Below, piece after piece: positions 34,349 to 43,474 of a DNA stretch of 62,937 nt (position 1 is the stretch's first letter; each line of letters starts with the position of its first letter). Position numbers and translations under genes: made by a program. The DNA lies in contig CAYFUT010000009.1 in assembly GCA_964346395.1 (NCBI GenBank), positions 1-62,937 on the forward strand, written 5' to 3'. The notes beneath the pieces are model-generated. The model saw nothing but the letters and a program-made list of their open reading frames with translations. It made no database searches and had not been told where the DNA came from. The DNA is from CAYFUT01 sp964346395. GTDB taxonomy: Bacteria; Bacillota; Halanaerobiia; Halobacteroidales; Halobacteroidaceae.

Positions 34349-35038
34349 ATCGAGTAATCAGGCTGAGGTTGAGTTTAAGTTAGGTATTAATATAGATCTC
34401 CAACCATACGCATTAACTTAAACCAGATTTTAGCAATCTGGAGGTTTAAAGTAAAGCATTAACTTACGGGGCTATGAGCAAGTGTTTTTTACTATGGAGA
34501 GTCTTGAAAAAGACTCGTAGGGTGGGCTGTGAGCCAAGTCAAAACCATAAATCAATCCCCTAAAACAAAGGCTTTTAGGAGTAGCTTTTTATTTTATGTT
34601 TTTGCTTGTAGCTCATAGCCTACAGCCCACCACTCATAGCTGATAATACACTAATTTGATAAAACAAATTAATTGGGAGAATATACCTTAAGTTAACGCA
34701 CATGAATTTCCAACTGTGAACTACTCGGCAATGAATTACCGATCTAAATTTATCTCCCATTTAAAAAAGGGAGGGTTCTTTGAACTTTATCCTAAACTAA
34801 TATAAATAGACCAGGCAGATAGGTATTTTATTTGCCGGGATTTTTTGTTTATTCAAGATTAAAGGACAATACTTATATAGGCGCGTGGTTTTCGAGTGAG
34901 AATTTACTTCAACTCAAACTTAACCTCAAACTCAGTTGTTCCTATCTACACAAATTTGCTGTAGATAGGTTTTTATTTTGAAATTGTTTATGATAAAATA
35001 TAATTTAGGGTAGCTTGAAAGTTTGAAGGAGGGATTAG
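34349..35038 (+). other. 690-base gene-free region with several hairpins and repeats
   Basis: No convincing ORF. Contents: GAGGTTGAG-type repeat (34358-34385); a hairpin CCAGATT/AATCTGG (34423-34441); a 7-bp stem with a GAAA tetraloop (34499-34516); heptamer-type repeats that pair with each other (34521-34530 with 34622-34631); a hairpin plus T run (34811-34848); CTCAAC-type repeats (34908-34940); a clear terminator (34941-34980). The pattern fits an uncharacterised RNA or a cluster of degenerate intergenic repeats. Confidence 0.5.
34941..34980 (+). terminator. Rho-independent terminator before smc
   Basis: CCTATCTACA at 34941-34950 pairs with TGTAGATAGG at 34960-34969, followed by TTTTTATTTTG. 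It ends a plus-strand transcript within the gene-free region, about 60 bases before smc. Confidence 0.85.
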
Positions 35039-38000
35039 GTGTTACTGAAAAATATAGAAATTAAAGGCTTTAAATCATTTGCTGATCCGGTAAAATTGGA
35101 ATTCAAACCGGCTATTACGGCAGTAGTTGGCCCGAATGGAAGTGGAAAAAGTAATATAGCGGATGCTATCAGATGGGTGTTAGGAGAACAGAGTGCCAAG
35201 GCTCTGCGAGGCAGCAAGATGAAAGATGTTATTTTTGCTGGTAGTAACCAGCGCCGTGCTTTAAGTTCAGCTGAGGTTTCCTTGACTTTGGATAATACCA
35301 GCGGGGAGTTGCCTATAGATTATAAGGAAGTAACTATTACGCGGCGAGTAGATAAAAGCGGTAGTAGTGATTACTTAATTAATAATAATAAATGCCGCTT
35401 AAAAGATATTAATGAGTTGTTGATGGATACAGGAATCGGGAAAGAAGCTTACTCAATTATTGGTCAGGGAAAAGTAAAGGCTATTTTAAGTGGACAAGCT
35501 ACTGATAGGCGGGAATTGTTTGAAGAAGCAGCCGGGATTAGCAAGCATAAACAGAGGAAAGAAAAAGCAGTAGATAAGTTGGAAACTACTCAACAGAAAA
35601 TTCAGCGGGTAGAAGATATTTTAAGTGAATTAGAACGTCAGCTTTCTACCGTAAGTAAGGAAGCTGAAAAAGCCGAAGAGTACAAGGAGTATCAGGAGCA
35701 GTTAAAAGACATAGAAGTTAATCTATTACTTAATAAATATGAAGACTTAGAAAAAGAGCTTGATGATAAGATAGCTGCTAAACAAAAATTATCGTATCGG
35801 GTAACTCAGACGAAAGCAGAAGCGGAGGAATATCAATTACAGCTGGATAATAAACAGGAAGAGCTCGACGAAATTACTTCTCAGATTGAAGATGAACGCC
35901 ATGAGTTATTTAAAGTAAAGAGCAATGTGGAAAGCTTAAAGAATAAGTTAGAATTAGCAAAGGAAAGAAAAGCTAATTTAGGTCAGCAGAAAGAAAAGTC
36001 GGCTGATGAGATAACGGCAGCTAAGGAAGAAATCCAAACGGTAAAGGAAAGAATAAAAGAAAAAAAGCAGGCTAAAGAAGAGTTGACTGTTACCTTAGAG
36101 AAAAAAAGAGAAGTATTAACTAATAAAGAGGAAAAAATAAAGAAATTAACGAAAAAAATAAAACAGAAAGCAGAGCGTCAGGATCAAATTCGCGATAATC
36201 ACTTAGAGCAGACTAATCAAATTAATAATAGTCAATACCAACTGGAAACAATAAATGAAGAATTAAAGCGTTATCAAGCAGAGGTTAATAGTTTACAAGC
36301 GGAAAAAGAAGAGTTAGCAGAAGAAGTAGCCACTGCTCAGCGAAAGCAGGAACAAAAAGAACATAAATTAACGGATCTGGAAGAAAAATTAGCTGAGTGT
36401 GAAGGGCAGTATGAGGAAAAGAAGCAGCAGAAAGAGGAATTAGCTGGTGAGCTGCAGGACTTAGAGGAACAGTATAATAACTTAAAGCAGAAACTGGATA
36501 ATAAACAATCCCGTTTAGATGCTTTGGAAGGATTAGCAGAGAATTATTCAGGCTATTACCGCGGGGTGAAAAATATATTAAAGCAGGCAGATCGGGGAAA
36601 GTTGGAAGGAATTTGTGGAGTAGTAGCTGAATTGTTGACGGTACCGGAAGAATACGAATTAGCGATTGAAGTTGCTCTCGGTAGTAGTCTCCAGAATGTA
36701 GTTGTTGAAAATAATAGCTTGGGGCAGCAGGCACTTGATTATTTGAAAAGAAATAATGCCGGCCGAGCTACTTTACTGCCTTTGAATTTAGTAGATCCGC
36801 GTGATTTAAGAGATCGGGAACAGCAAGCTTTGCAGGTGGAAGGAGCTATTGATCGGGCGACTGAATTAGTTGATTATAGTTCACAATATGCGCCAGCAAT
36901 TAAAAATCTATTAGGTAGGGTAGTAGTGGCTTCGGAAATTGATCAGGCGGTAGAAGTTTCTAAAGCAGCTCACAAGCGGATTAAAGTGGTTACGTTGGAT
37001 GGAGAAATTGTTAGGCCGGGGGGAGCAATGACCGGCGGCAGTTATAATCAAGATAATAATTTGTTAGGTCGAGATCGAGAAATTGAAGAGTTGAAGTCAG
37101 AAGTGGAAGAATTAAAATCAGAAGTAAAAGAAATCGGCCAGCGTGGGCATAAGAAAAAAGAACAGTTTGAAGAGCTCAAGGATGAATTGGCGGCTTTAGA
37201 GAATGAACAGCATAAATTGGAGTTACAGCAGGCTACTCAGCAAAAAGACTACCAACAGCTAACAGAAAAAGTAAACCGCCTACAGAAGCGGCATGCTGGT
37301 CAGAAGAGTGAACTTAAACAGGCGGAAGACCAGATTGCTGAGCTGAAAGAAAAAAGAAGAGAACTGACGGAAAATATAGATCAACTGCAGCAGGAAGATG
37401 ACCTGCAGGGTACTATCAATAGTTTAGAAGCAGAGATAGATAATTTAGAAGAGCAAAAAGAAGAATATAATCAGCAGATTACTGATTTAAAAGTGGAAGT
37501 AGCCTCGCTGAACGAAAAGGAAAAGCAATTAACGGAAGAAATTGAGAATCAGCGGCAGTCTATAGCTGACTTGAAAGAAAAAATCACTGATAAACAGGCA
37601 GAAATCAAGCGGATAGAAACTAAAACAGAGGAGTTGGCCCAGAAAAAGGAACAATTAACTGCTCAGCGTCAGCAGAAATTAGATAAAAAAGTGACTATTG
37701 AAGATAAATTATCCCAATTAGAAGCGGATAAAAAGGAACTCCGAGTGGAAATAAAAAATTATCGGTCGCAGGTAGAATCAATTAAAGATAAGTTAGACGA
37801 TATTCAGGCTGAATTTAACCAGCGGGAAGTAGAAGTTAGTCAGACGAAAGTTAAGTTAGAGAATATAGAAGAAAAGCTGGAAACTGAATATGAGATAGAG
37901 ATTTATGATAAACTTGATGATAAGCGGGAACTGACTGATTATTCTTCTGCTGAAAAACAGATTAAACAACTAAAGAAAAACAGGAAGCAGTTAGAACCAG

Positions 38001-38599
38001 TGAATTTAGGAGCTATTGATGAATATAATAATTTACAAGATAGACATCAGCTTTTAAAGGAGCAGCATCAAGATTTACGAGAAGCAGAAGAATCATTAGA
38101 ACAAGTTATTTCTAAAATAGAAGGAGAAATGAAAAATAAATTTGAAACTACCTTTCAGGAAATCAAAGAGGAATTTGAAGAGATCTTTACGGATCTTTTT
38201 GCCGGGGGAAAAGCCGAATTAAAATTAAGTGATAAAGATAATTTATTAGAAACAGGAATTGAAGTTAATGCTCAACCGCCGGGGAAGAAACTGCAGAAAC
38301 TTTCTCTCATGTCAGGGGGAGAAAAAGCATTGACTGCTACTGCTTTAGTGTTTGCCTTGTTGAAAGTAAATCCGAGTCCTTTTTATGTCTTGGATGAACT
38401 GGATGCCCCGTTAGATGATGCTAATGTGACTCGATTTGCTAATTATTTAACCAAGCTGTCGAGCCGAGCTCAATTTATAGTAATTACTCATCGAAAGGGA
38501 ACGATGGGGGTAGCAGATGCTTTATATGGAGTCAGTATGGGTACGGCTGGAGTGTCTGAATTAGTTTCACTAGATGCCGATAAACTAGCGATTTCATAG
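35039..38599 (+). CDS. smc: Chromosome segregation protein SMC
   Basis: A full-length 1186-aa SMC ATPase, core of the condensin with ScpA and ScpB. Walker A is 'GPNGSGKSNIADAIRWVLGE' near residue 31. Long coiled coils span about 165-510 and 680-1010, with a hinge between (about 515-640, containing 'LEGICGVVAELL'). The signature is 'KLSLMSGGEKALTA' and Walker B 'FYVLDELDAPLDD' near the end. It starts with GTG behind AAGGAGGGA. A promoter-like TTGAAA/TATAAT pair (34978, 34999) has a short 15-base spacer. The usual companion ftsY follows one gene later. Confidence 0.97.
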   Translation: MLLKNIEIKGFKSFADPVKLEFKPAITAVVGPNGSGKSNIADAIRWVLGEQSAKALRGSKMKDVIFAGSNQRRALSSAEVSLTLDNTSGELPIDYKEVTITRRVDKSGSSDYLINNNKCRLKDINELLMDTGIGKEAYSIIGQGKVKAILSGQATDRRELFEEAAGISKHKQRKEKAVDKLETTQQKIQRVEDILSELERQLSTVSKEAEKAEEYKEYQEQLKDIEVNLLLNKYEDLEKELDDKIAAKQKLSYRVTQTKAEAEEYQLQLDNKQEELDEITSQIEDERHELFKVKSNVESLKNKLELAKERKANLGQQKEKSADEITAAKEEIQTVKERIKEKKQAKEELTVTLEKKREVLTNKEEKIKKLTKKIKQKAERQDQIRDNHLEQTNQINNSQYQLETINEELKRYQAEVNSLQAEKEELAEEVATAQRKQEQKEHKLTDLEEKLAECEGQYEEKKQQKEELAGELQDLEEQYNNLKQKLDNKQSRLDALEGLAENYSGYYRGVKNILKQADRGKLEGICGVVAELLTVPEEYELAIEVALGSSLQNVVVENNSLGQQALDYLKRNNAGRATLLPLNLVDPRDLRDREQQALQVEGAIDRATELVDYSSQYAPAIKNLLGRVVVASEIDQAVEVSKAAHKRIKVVTLDGEIVRPGGAMTGGSYNQDNNLLGRDREIEELKSEVEELKSEVKEIGQRGHKKKEQFEELKDELAALENEQHKLELQQATQQKDYQQLTEKVNRLQKRHAGQKSELKQAEDQIAELKEKRRELTENIDQLQQEDDLQGTINSLEAEIDNLEEQKEEYNQQITDLKVEVASLNEKEKQLTEEIENQRQSIADLKEKITDKQAEIKRIETKTEELAQKKEQLTAQRQQKLDKKVTIEDKLSQLEADKKELRVEIKNYRSQVESIKDKLDDIQAEFNQREVEVSQTKVKLENIEEKLETEYEIEIYDKLDDKRELTDYSSAEKQIKQLKKNRKQLEPVNLGAIDEYNNLQDRHQLLKEQHQDLREAEESLEQVISKIEGEMKNKFETTFQEIKEEFEEIFTDLFAGGKAELKLSDKDNLLETGIEVNAQPPGKKLQKLSLMSGGEKALTATALVFALLKVNPSPFYVLDELDAPLDDANVTRFANYLTKLSSRAQFIVITHRKGTMGVADALYGVSMGTAGVSELVSLDADKLAIS

Positions 38600-38618
38600 A
38601 CCGATGGGTATGAACTAT

Positions 38619-38648
38619 AGTCAGGGTAGCCACCAACCCTGGCTATGA
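38619..38648 (+). terminator. Hairpin after smc
   Basis: TAGTCAGGGT pairs with ACCCTGGCTA across an 8-base loop, just after the smc stop. There is no T tract, so full termination is uncertain. Confidence 0.4.
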
Positions 38649-38689
38649 AAACCGCATCAACTGTAATAAACTTAGAGGTTTCTCAGTTA

Positions 38690-38800
38690 AATGTTAGCCA
38701 ACCATCCCCCACCTGTTCCTGCTAGGAAAAGGACTAATCGCTGGGGGTGAGAAAAGGTAGTAAGAGTAATCAGTCCTTCAATTTGAGAAACTAATTTAGC
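38690..38800 (+). repeat. Dispersed intergenic repeat, family D, copy 1
   Basis: The core CTAGGAAAAGGACTAAT (38722-38738) is flanked by complementary arms (CCCCCA upstream, TGGGGG downstream) and later AACTAATTTA. A second copy with different but again complementary arms lies at 43475-43560. It sits upstream of the tandem-JAMM gene. Confidence 0.55.
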
Positions 38801-38832
38801 TGAAGAGCCTAACTTACAATAAGGAGGAGACT

Positions 38833-39963
38833 ATGAAAATTAAAGGGATAGCTAGTTTTATAGTGGATAAGATGGTAGAGAAAAGTAACAATTTAAGTCA
38901 AGGGCGGTCGGTAGGAGCAATAGGATTTGTAAATGAAGACGGTTATATAGATGCAGTAAGTGAATTAGTAGACGGTGGGATTTCAGGAATCCCCCATCGC
39001 TTGATGCTGTCTAAAGTGGTTCAGACAGAAGGGGAGTCACTGTTGGAATGTTTAAATCAGTTACCTGATAATGCAGTAGTAATGACTACTAACCCAGGGA
39101 AAACAGGAATTATTGTAAAAACAAGTGGAATTAATGTGTTTGACTGTCCAATTGTTAATATTGGAGTTAAAATGGGGCAGGCAGCGGGAGTAGGTATTAT
39201 TTCTCCTAAAGCTGACTATTTTGAGTTAACAACGGAATCAGAGAAGATTCAATTGGAACGATTGACGGCAGATACAATGGATGAAGAGCGGGAAGTACTC
39301 AGAAAGACAGCACATCAAAAGTTGAAGTATCTGGAAATTTGTGAAGAGTTAGAAACAGTAGAGTTAGAGCCAAGGCAGGAGCAGCCTGCTGTTTCGGAAG
39401 AAGCATGGCAGATTCCTTACATAGAAGTTGAATCGCTGGATTATGAATTTGCTGCTAAATTAGTGGATAAATCCCTAGAAGTAGAACGGGGTAGAGAAGT
39501 GGCAGCTTTAGGCAAGATTGAGGACGGCCATATTGTTCAGTGCAGTGACTTGGTAGTGGGCGGGATGGGGTATGTTCCCTCTCGATTATTAGCTTCGGGT
39601 TATACTGATATTTCTGGTAAATCACTACGCAAGGTATACAGCAGTATTATTCCTAATAACGTGGCGATTGTGCATACTCATCCTGGCGGTACGGGAGTGA
39701 TGCACCGCGGCGATGCTATGGCTGGCCCAGGTACCTGGGGACGGCCGGTAGTGGCTATTGGGCATGATAAACACGGTACCATTCAGGGAGTTACTACAAT
39801 TGAGTTGAGGCCGGAGGTAGCAGAACTAGCTGATGAAGGAGAAGAGTTAGGTCAAGAATTTTATGAAGCTACTACGCCAGAAGAAGAAGCAAAAATTAGA
39901 AAAAGGAGATTTGGAATTAATCAAGAGTATACTGATTTATGTAAATCAATTGCGATGGAATAA
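38833..39963 (+). CDS. Tandem JAMM/MPN-like protein, second domain catalytic
   Basis: A 376-aa soluble protein made of two copies of the same domain (about 5-115 and 203-315) joined by an acidic helical linker. The second copy has the JAMM metalloprotease pattern: Glu222 in 'GREVAALG', then His281-Thr-His283-Pro and Asp294, with His-to-Asp spacing exactly as in AMSH-type JAMM proteins; the usual Ser is His291. In the first copy the matching positions are Ser26, Thr85, Asn87 and Ser98, so it is degenerate. I infer a metal-dependent peptidase or isopeptidase; the substrate is unknown. It lies between smc and ftsY with a strong AAGGAGGAG site. Confidence 0.72.
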   Translation: MKIKGIASFIVDKMVEKSNNLSQGRSVGAIGFVNEDGYIDAVSELVDGGISGIPHRLMLSKVVQTEGESLLECLNQLPDNAVVMTTNPGKTGIIVKTSGINVFDCPIVNIGVKMGQAAGVGIISPKADYFELTTESEKIQLERLTADTMDEEREVLRKTAHQKLKYLEICEELETVELEPRQEQPAVSEEAWQIPYIEVESLDYEFAAKLVDKSLEVERGREVAALGKIEDGHIVQCSDLVVGGMGYVPSRLLASGYTDISGKSLRKVYSSIIPNNVAIVHTHPGGTGVMHRGDAMAGPGTWGRPVVAIGHDKHGTIQGVTTIELRPEVAELADEGEELGQEFYEATTPEEEAKIRKRRFGINQEYTDLCKSIAME

Positions 39964-39984
39964 ATTTACGGGGGGGATTAAAGA

Positions 39985-40986
39985 ATGTTAAAGAAAATAT
40001 TTAGTTGGGGTCAGGAAGAAGCACCAGAAGAGGCTGAAGAACAGGAGGCGGAGGAAGAAGAAGGATTATTTACGAGATTAAAAGATGGATTGAGTAAGAC
40101 TAGGCAGGGATTTGTATCGGAAATTGAAGGTCTGTTTAAAGGATATGCCAGTATTAATGATGACTTATTTGAAGAATTAGAAGAAATTTTAATTCAGGCT
40201 GATGTGGGAGTGCACACAACTATGAAGCTGGTAGAGGATTTGAAGGAACAAGCGGAAGAAGAAAAAATCAAGGATCCTACTCGATTAACAGAAATTTTAA
40301 AGGAAGAAGTCTGGGAACTATTGGAGAGTGATTCAGTAGAGGAAACCAGGGAGGAACCTACTGTTTTGATGGTGGTAGGAGTTAATGGCGTAGGAAAAAC
40401 CACTACTATCGGCAAGATAGCTCAACGAGCTAAAGCGGCTGGACAAGATGTATTGTTGGCAGCGGGAGATACTTTCCGAGCTGGAGCTATCCAACAGTTA
40501 GAGGCTTGGGGAGACGAAGTAGGGGTGGATGTAATTGCTCATCAAGAAGGAGCTGATTCGGCAGCAGTTGCTTATGATGCGGTAGAAGCAGCTAGATCGC
40601 GCGAGGTTGATCTGTTAATTGTTGATACTGCCGGGCGCTTACATACCCAAGATAATTTGATGGCGGAACTAAAAAAGGTAAGAGAAGTAATTGGGGATCA
40701 AGCTGGAGAGGAAATGAGAGTAGAGACTCTGCTGGTATTGGATGCTACTACTGGTCAGAATGCAGTTTCGCAGGCTCAACAGTTTAACCAGGCAGTTGAT
40801 ATAGATGGGATAGCACTTACTAAGTTAGATGGAACAGCTAAAGGCGGCGTAGTAATTGCTGTTAGGGAAGAAATTGAGGTACCGATTAAATTAATTGGGG
40901 TGGGAGAGGAAGTAGAAGATCTACAGGACTTTGAGGCGGAAACCTTTATTAAAGCTTTATTTGAAGAAGAGGAATTAACTGCTTGA
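39985..40986 (+). CDS. ftsY: Signal recognition particle receptor FtsY
   Basis: SRP receptor GTPase (333 aa) that docks Ffh-ribosome complexes at the membrane. A short acidic A region (10-30) is followed by the N and G domains: 'GVNGVGKTTTIGKIA' (G1), 'DTAGRLHT' (G3), 'TKLDGTAKGG' (G4). It lies 21 bases after the JAMM gene, and its stop overlaps the promoter for ylxM-ffh. Confidence 0.97.
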   Translation: MLKKIFSWGQEEAPEEAEEQEAEEEEGLFTRLKDGLSKTRQGFVSEIEGLFKGYASINDDLFEELEEILIQADVGVHTTMKLVEDLKEQAEEEKIKDPTRLTEILKEEVWELLESDSVEETREEPTVLMVVGVNGVGKTTTIGKIAQRAKAAGQDVLLAAGDTFRAGAIQQLEAWGDEVGVDVIAHQEGADSAAVAYDAVEAARSREVDLLIVDTAGRLHTQDNLMAELKKVREVIGDQAGEEMRVETLLVLDATTGQNAVSQAQQFNQAVDIDGIALTKLDGTAKGGVVIAVREEIEVPIKLIGVGEEVEDLQDFEAETFIKALFEEEELTA

Positions 40987-41011
40987 CAAAAGTTGGGCGG
41001 TGTGTTATATT
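40983..41011 (+). promoter_or_regulatory. Promoter of ylxM-ffh
   Basis: TTGACA at 40983-40988, overlapping the ftsY stop, and TATATT at 41006-41011 with a 17-base spacer. A small hairpin (GTTAAG/CTTAAC) follows before the ylxM ribosome site. Confidence 0.7.
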
Positions 41012-41062
41012 ATCAAGTGGTGTTAAGTTAATTCCCTTAACGGGAAAGAGCAGGTGATTGTT

Positions 41063-41431
41063 TTGTTAGATATAGATCGGGTAGTCAAAGTAGGTAAATT
41101 ATTTAGTATGTATGGCCCGTTATTGACGGAAAAACAACAGGAATTTGTGAAACTTTATTATTTTGATGATTTATCGTTAGGGGAGATTGCAGAACAAAAG
41201 GAGATCAGCAGACAGGCAGTCTATGATAATTTACAGCGCAGTGAGGAAGCTTTAACCTCATATGAAGAAAAATTAGGTTTAATGGCTTATTATGACCGCT
41301 TACAAGGTGAAATAGATAAATTGACAGATTTAATAGAAAGAATTCGCCCCGCAATTGATCAGGATATAGCTGATGAGTTGGAGACAATTGTTGCCCGATT
41401 AGAAACTTATAATAAGGGGGAGTTAAAGTGA
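41063..41431 (+). CDS. ylxM: YlxM, SRP-associated helix-turn-helix protein
   Basis: A small protein (122 aa from TTG 41063) of the YlxM/p13 family, which binds the signal recognition particle RNA or Ffh in Gram-positives. The helix-turn-helix 'LSLGEIAEQKEISRQAVYDNLQRSE' is close to the family consensus; the C-terminal half is helical. Start: TTG 41063 fits the AGGTGAT ribosome site, while GTG 41054 overlaps it. It overlaps ffh by 4 bases. Confidence 0.88.
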   Translation: MLDIDRVVKVGKLFSMYGPLLTEKQQEFVKLYYFDDLSLGEIAEQKEISRQAVYDNLQRSEEALTSYEEKLGLMAYYDRLQGEIDKLTDLIERIRPAIDQDIADELETIVARLETYNKGELK

Positions 41432-42771
41432 TTTTTGAGGGACTATCGGAAAAACTGCAGGATGCGTTTGATAAATTAAAACAAAAAGGAAAACTGTCTG
41501 AAGAAGATGTAAAAACAGCACTAAAAGAAGTCAAATTAGCTTTATTAGAAGCAGATGTAAATTATAGAGTAGTAAAAGATTTTATAGACAGTATAGAAGA
41601 GAGAGCTGTCGGCGAAGCAGTAATGGATAGTTTAACGCCTGCTCAACAGGTGATTAAGATTGTAAATGAGGAATTAACTGACCTAATGGGGGGAGCGCAG
41701 AGTAAGTTAAATTTTGCCTCTTCACCTCCGACGGTAATTATGACTGTCGGACTTCAGGGTTCCGGTAAGACAACCACCATTGGGAAGTTAGCTAAGCGAT
41801 TAGAGGAAGATGGGAATAATCCTCTATTAGTAGCAGCAGATGTTTACCGCCCGGCAGCTATTGACCAACTACAGCAGTTAGGGGATCAGTTAGACCAGCC
41901 GGTATTTAGCATGGGAGATAAAACTGATCCGGTGGATATTACTAAAGCAGCTATCAGTAATGCTGAGTCGAACGGTCGAGATGTTGTTTTATTAGACACG
42001 GCGGGACGCCTGCATATAGATGAAGAACTGATGGATGAGTTAGAGCGAATCAAAGCAGAAGTTGGCCCCACGGAAATATTAATGGTAGTGGATGCGATGA
42101 CTGGTCAGGATGCCGTTAATGTAGCGGAAAAGTTTGACCAAGCGTTGGGAATTGATGGAGTAGTGCTCACTAAATTAGACGGCGATGCCCGCGGTGGAGC
42201 TGCTTTATCTATTAGTGCAGTTACTGGAAAGCCGATTAAATTTATCGGAACTGGAGAAAAATTAGATGATTTAGAACCTTTCCATCCTGACAGAATGGCT
42301 TCGCGAATTTTAGGTATGGGCGATATGTTGAGTCTGATTGAAAAGGCTGAAGAAGAAATTGATGAGAAAAAAGCAAAAGAATTAGAGCAGAAGTTGCGGA
42401 ATGAACAGTTTACTCTACAGGATTTTTTAGATCAGATCAATCAAGTCCGGAACATGGGTTCGATGGAGGAAATTTTAAGTATGATTCCGGGGGTAGGAAA
42501 TAAAATTAAAGATTTAAATATGGATGAAGCCCAACTTGATAAAATAGAAGCAATAATAAATTCGATGACGATTGAAGAACGGGTGGAACCGGACTGTATT
42601 AACGGCAGTAGGAGACGCCGTATAGCTAATGGGAGTGGAACTTCTGTGCAGGATGTAAATAAATTATTAAAGCAGTTTAAGCAGACTAGAAAGATGATGA
42701 AGAAAATTGGTGATATGCAGGGTAAAGGCGGCGGAGGAATGCTGCCGGGAGGAATGGATTTACCCTTTTAA
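41428..42771 (+). CDS. ffh: Signal recognition particle protein Ffh
   Basis: SRP GTPase (447 aa) that binds signal sequences and 4.5S/6S RNA. N and G domains carry 'GLQGSGKTTTIGKLA', 'DTAGRLHIDEEL' and 'TKLDGDARGG'; the M domain has the RNA-binding 'INGSRRRRIANGSGTSVQDVN' and a Met/Gly-rich tail. In the M domain the usual Pro-Lys before the INGSRR block is replaced by Glu-Pro-Asp-Cys, a local oddity. It starts with GTG inside the ylxM stop region. Confidence 0.97.
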   Translation: MIFEGLSEKLQDAFDKLKQKGKLSEEDVKTALKEVKLALLEADVNYRVVKDFIDSIEERAVGEAVMDSLTPAQQVIKIVNEELTDLMGGAQSKLNFASSPPTVIMTVGLQGSGKTTTIGKLAKRLEEDGNNPLLVAADVYRPAAIDQLQQLGDQLDQPVFSMGDKTDPVDITKAAISNAESNGRDVVLLDTAGRLHIDEELMDELERIKAEVGPTEILMVVDAMTGQDAVNVAEKFDQALGIDGVVLTKLDGDARGGAALSISAVTGKPIKFIGTGEKLDDLEPFHPDRMASRILGMGDMLSLIEKAEEEIDEKKAKELEQKLRNEQFTLQDFLDQINQVRNMGSMEEILSMIPGVGNKIKDLNMDEAQLDKIEAIINSMTIEERVEPDCINGSRRRRIANGSGTSVQDVNKLLKQFKQTRKMMKKIGDMQGKGGGGMLPGGMDLPF

Positions 42772-42827
42772 ATTTGCTAAGCATTATTTTAACATATAAA
42801 TAGAATAAATCATAGGGAGGTGACAGA

Positions 42828-43094
42828 ATGTCAGTTAAAATTAGATTGAAGAGAATTGGTGCTAATAGAGATGCTGCTTATAGATTAGTAGTAACTGATT
42901 CCCGGGATGCTCGGGATGGAAGATTTATTGAGGAGCTTGGTTCTTATGACCCTACTACTGAGCCGGAAACTGTTAATATCAAAGAAGAAAAGGCTTTAGA
43001 ATGGATGCAGAATGGTGCTAAACCCTCAGATACAGTTCGAAATTTATTCAGTGAAGAAGGAATTATGGAGAAGTTTGACCAGTTGAAGAAATAG
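42828..43094 (+). CDS. rpsP: 30S ribosomal protein S16
   Basis: An 88-aa S16 protein with the family start 'VKIRLKRIGANRDAAYRLVV' and 'FIEELGSYDP'. A perfect ribosome site (gggaggtga) precedes the ATG. It heads the conserved rpsP-khpA-rimM-trmD-rplS cluster, here split by an intergenic region after khpA. Confidence 0.98.
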   Translation: MSVKIRLKRIGANRDAAYRLVVTDSRDARDGRFIEELGSYDPTTEPETVNIKEEKALEWMQNGAKPSDTVRNLFSEEGIMEKFDQLKK

Positions 43095-43126
43095 CAGGCT
43101 AAGTAAGCCAGCGGAGGTGCTCTATT

Positions 43127-43357
43127 GTGGAATCCTTGTTAGAAATAATTGCGAAAAATATTGTTGATAACCCAGAAGACGTCAGCGTTAATAAAGTAGA
43201 AGGTTCACAATCAGTAATTTTAGAGTTAGAAGTTGCTGATGAAGATATGGGCAAAGTGATTGGGAAAAACGGTAGAATTGCCAAGGCTATTCGAACTGTA
43301 ATTAGAGCGGCAGCAACCAAAGAGAAAAAGAGAGTAATTGTAGAAATTATTCAGTAA
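43127..43357 (+). CDS. khpA: KH-domain RNA-binding protein KhpA (YlqC)
   Basis: A single-KH-domain protein (76 aa) that, with KhpB, binds many RNAs and affects cell division and elongation in Firmicutes. The G-x-x-G loop is 'VIGKNGRIAKAIR'. It starts with GTG behind gcggaggtgc. A terminator follows, so rimM is read from another promoter or by read-through. Confidence 0.95.
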   Translation: MESLLEIIAKNIVDNPEDVSVNKVEGSQSVILELEVADEDMGKVIGKNGRIAKAIRTVIRAAATKEKKRVIVEIIQ

Positions 43358-43365
43358 ATCTTTAA

Positions 43366-43392
43366 GGCTAGGGCTTAAGCTCTAGCCTATTT
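43366..43392 (+). terminator. Terminator after khpA
   Basis: GGCTAGGGC pairs with GCTCTAGCC around a TTAA loop (43366-43387, 9 bp with one G-T), followed by TATTTG. It lies 9 bases after the khpA stop. Confidence 0.65.
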
Positions 43393-43474
43393 GTATTAGA
43401 GCTGTGAAGTCAGGAGCGGTGAGCTATTAGCTGCAATTTTAACTTCAAAAGTAAAACTATAGAAAAGACGCTAA

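Noticed and set aside
34620..34760. 46-aa minus-strand frame in the spoVS-smc gap
   Set aside because: It has an ATG but no ribosome site and runs through a repeat-rich region; translation looks like chance.
36285..36734. 149-aa minus-strand reading frame inside smc
   Set aside because: It lies opposite a strongly conserved coding region, has no ribosome site and its composition follows from the coiled-coil codons of smc.
41428..42771. Frameshift or fusion in ffh because of the odd Glu-Pro-Asp-Cys segment
   Set aside because: The frame is continuous and both flanking motifs are intact; it is only a local substitution.
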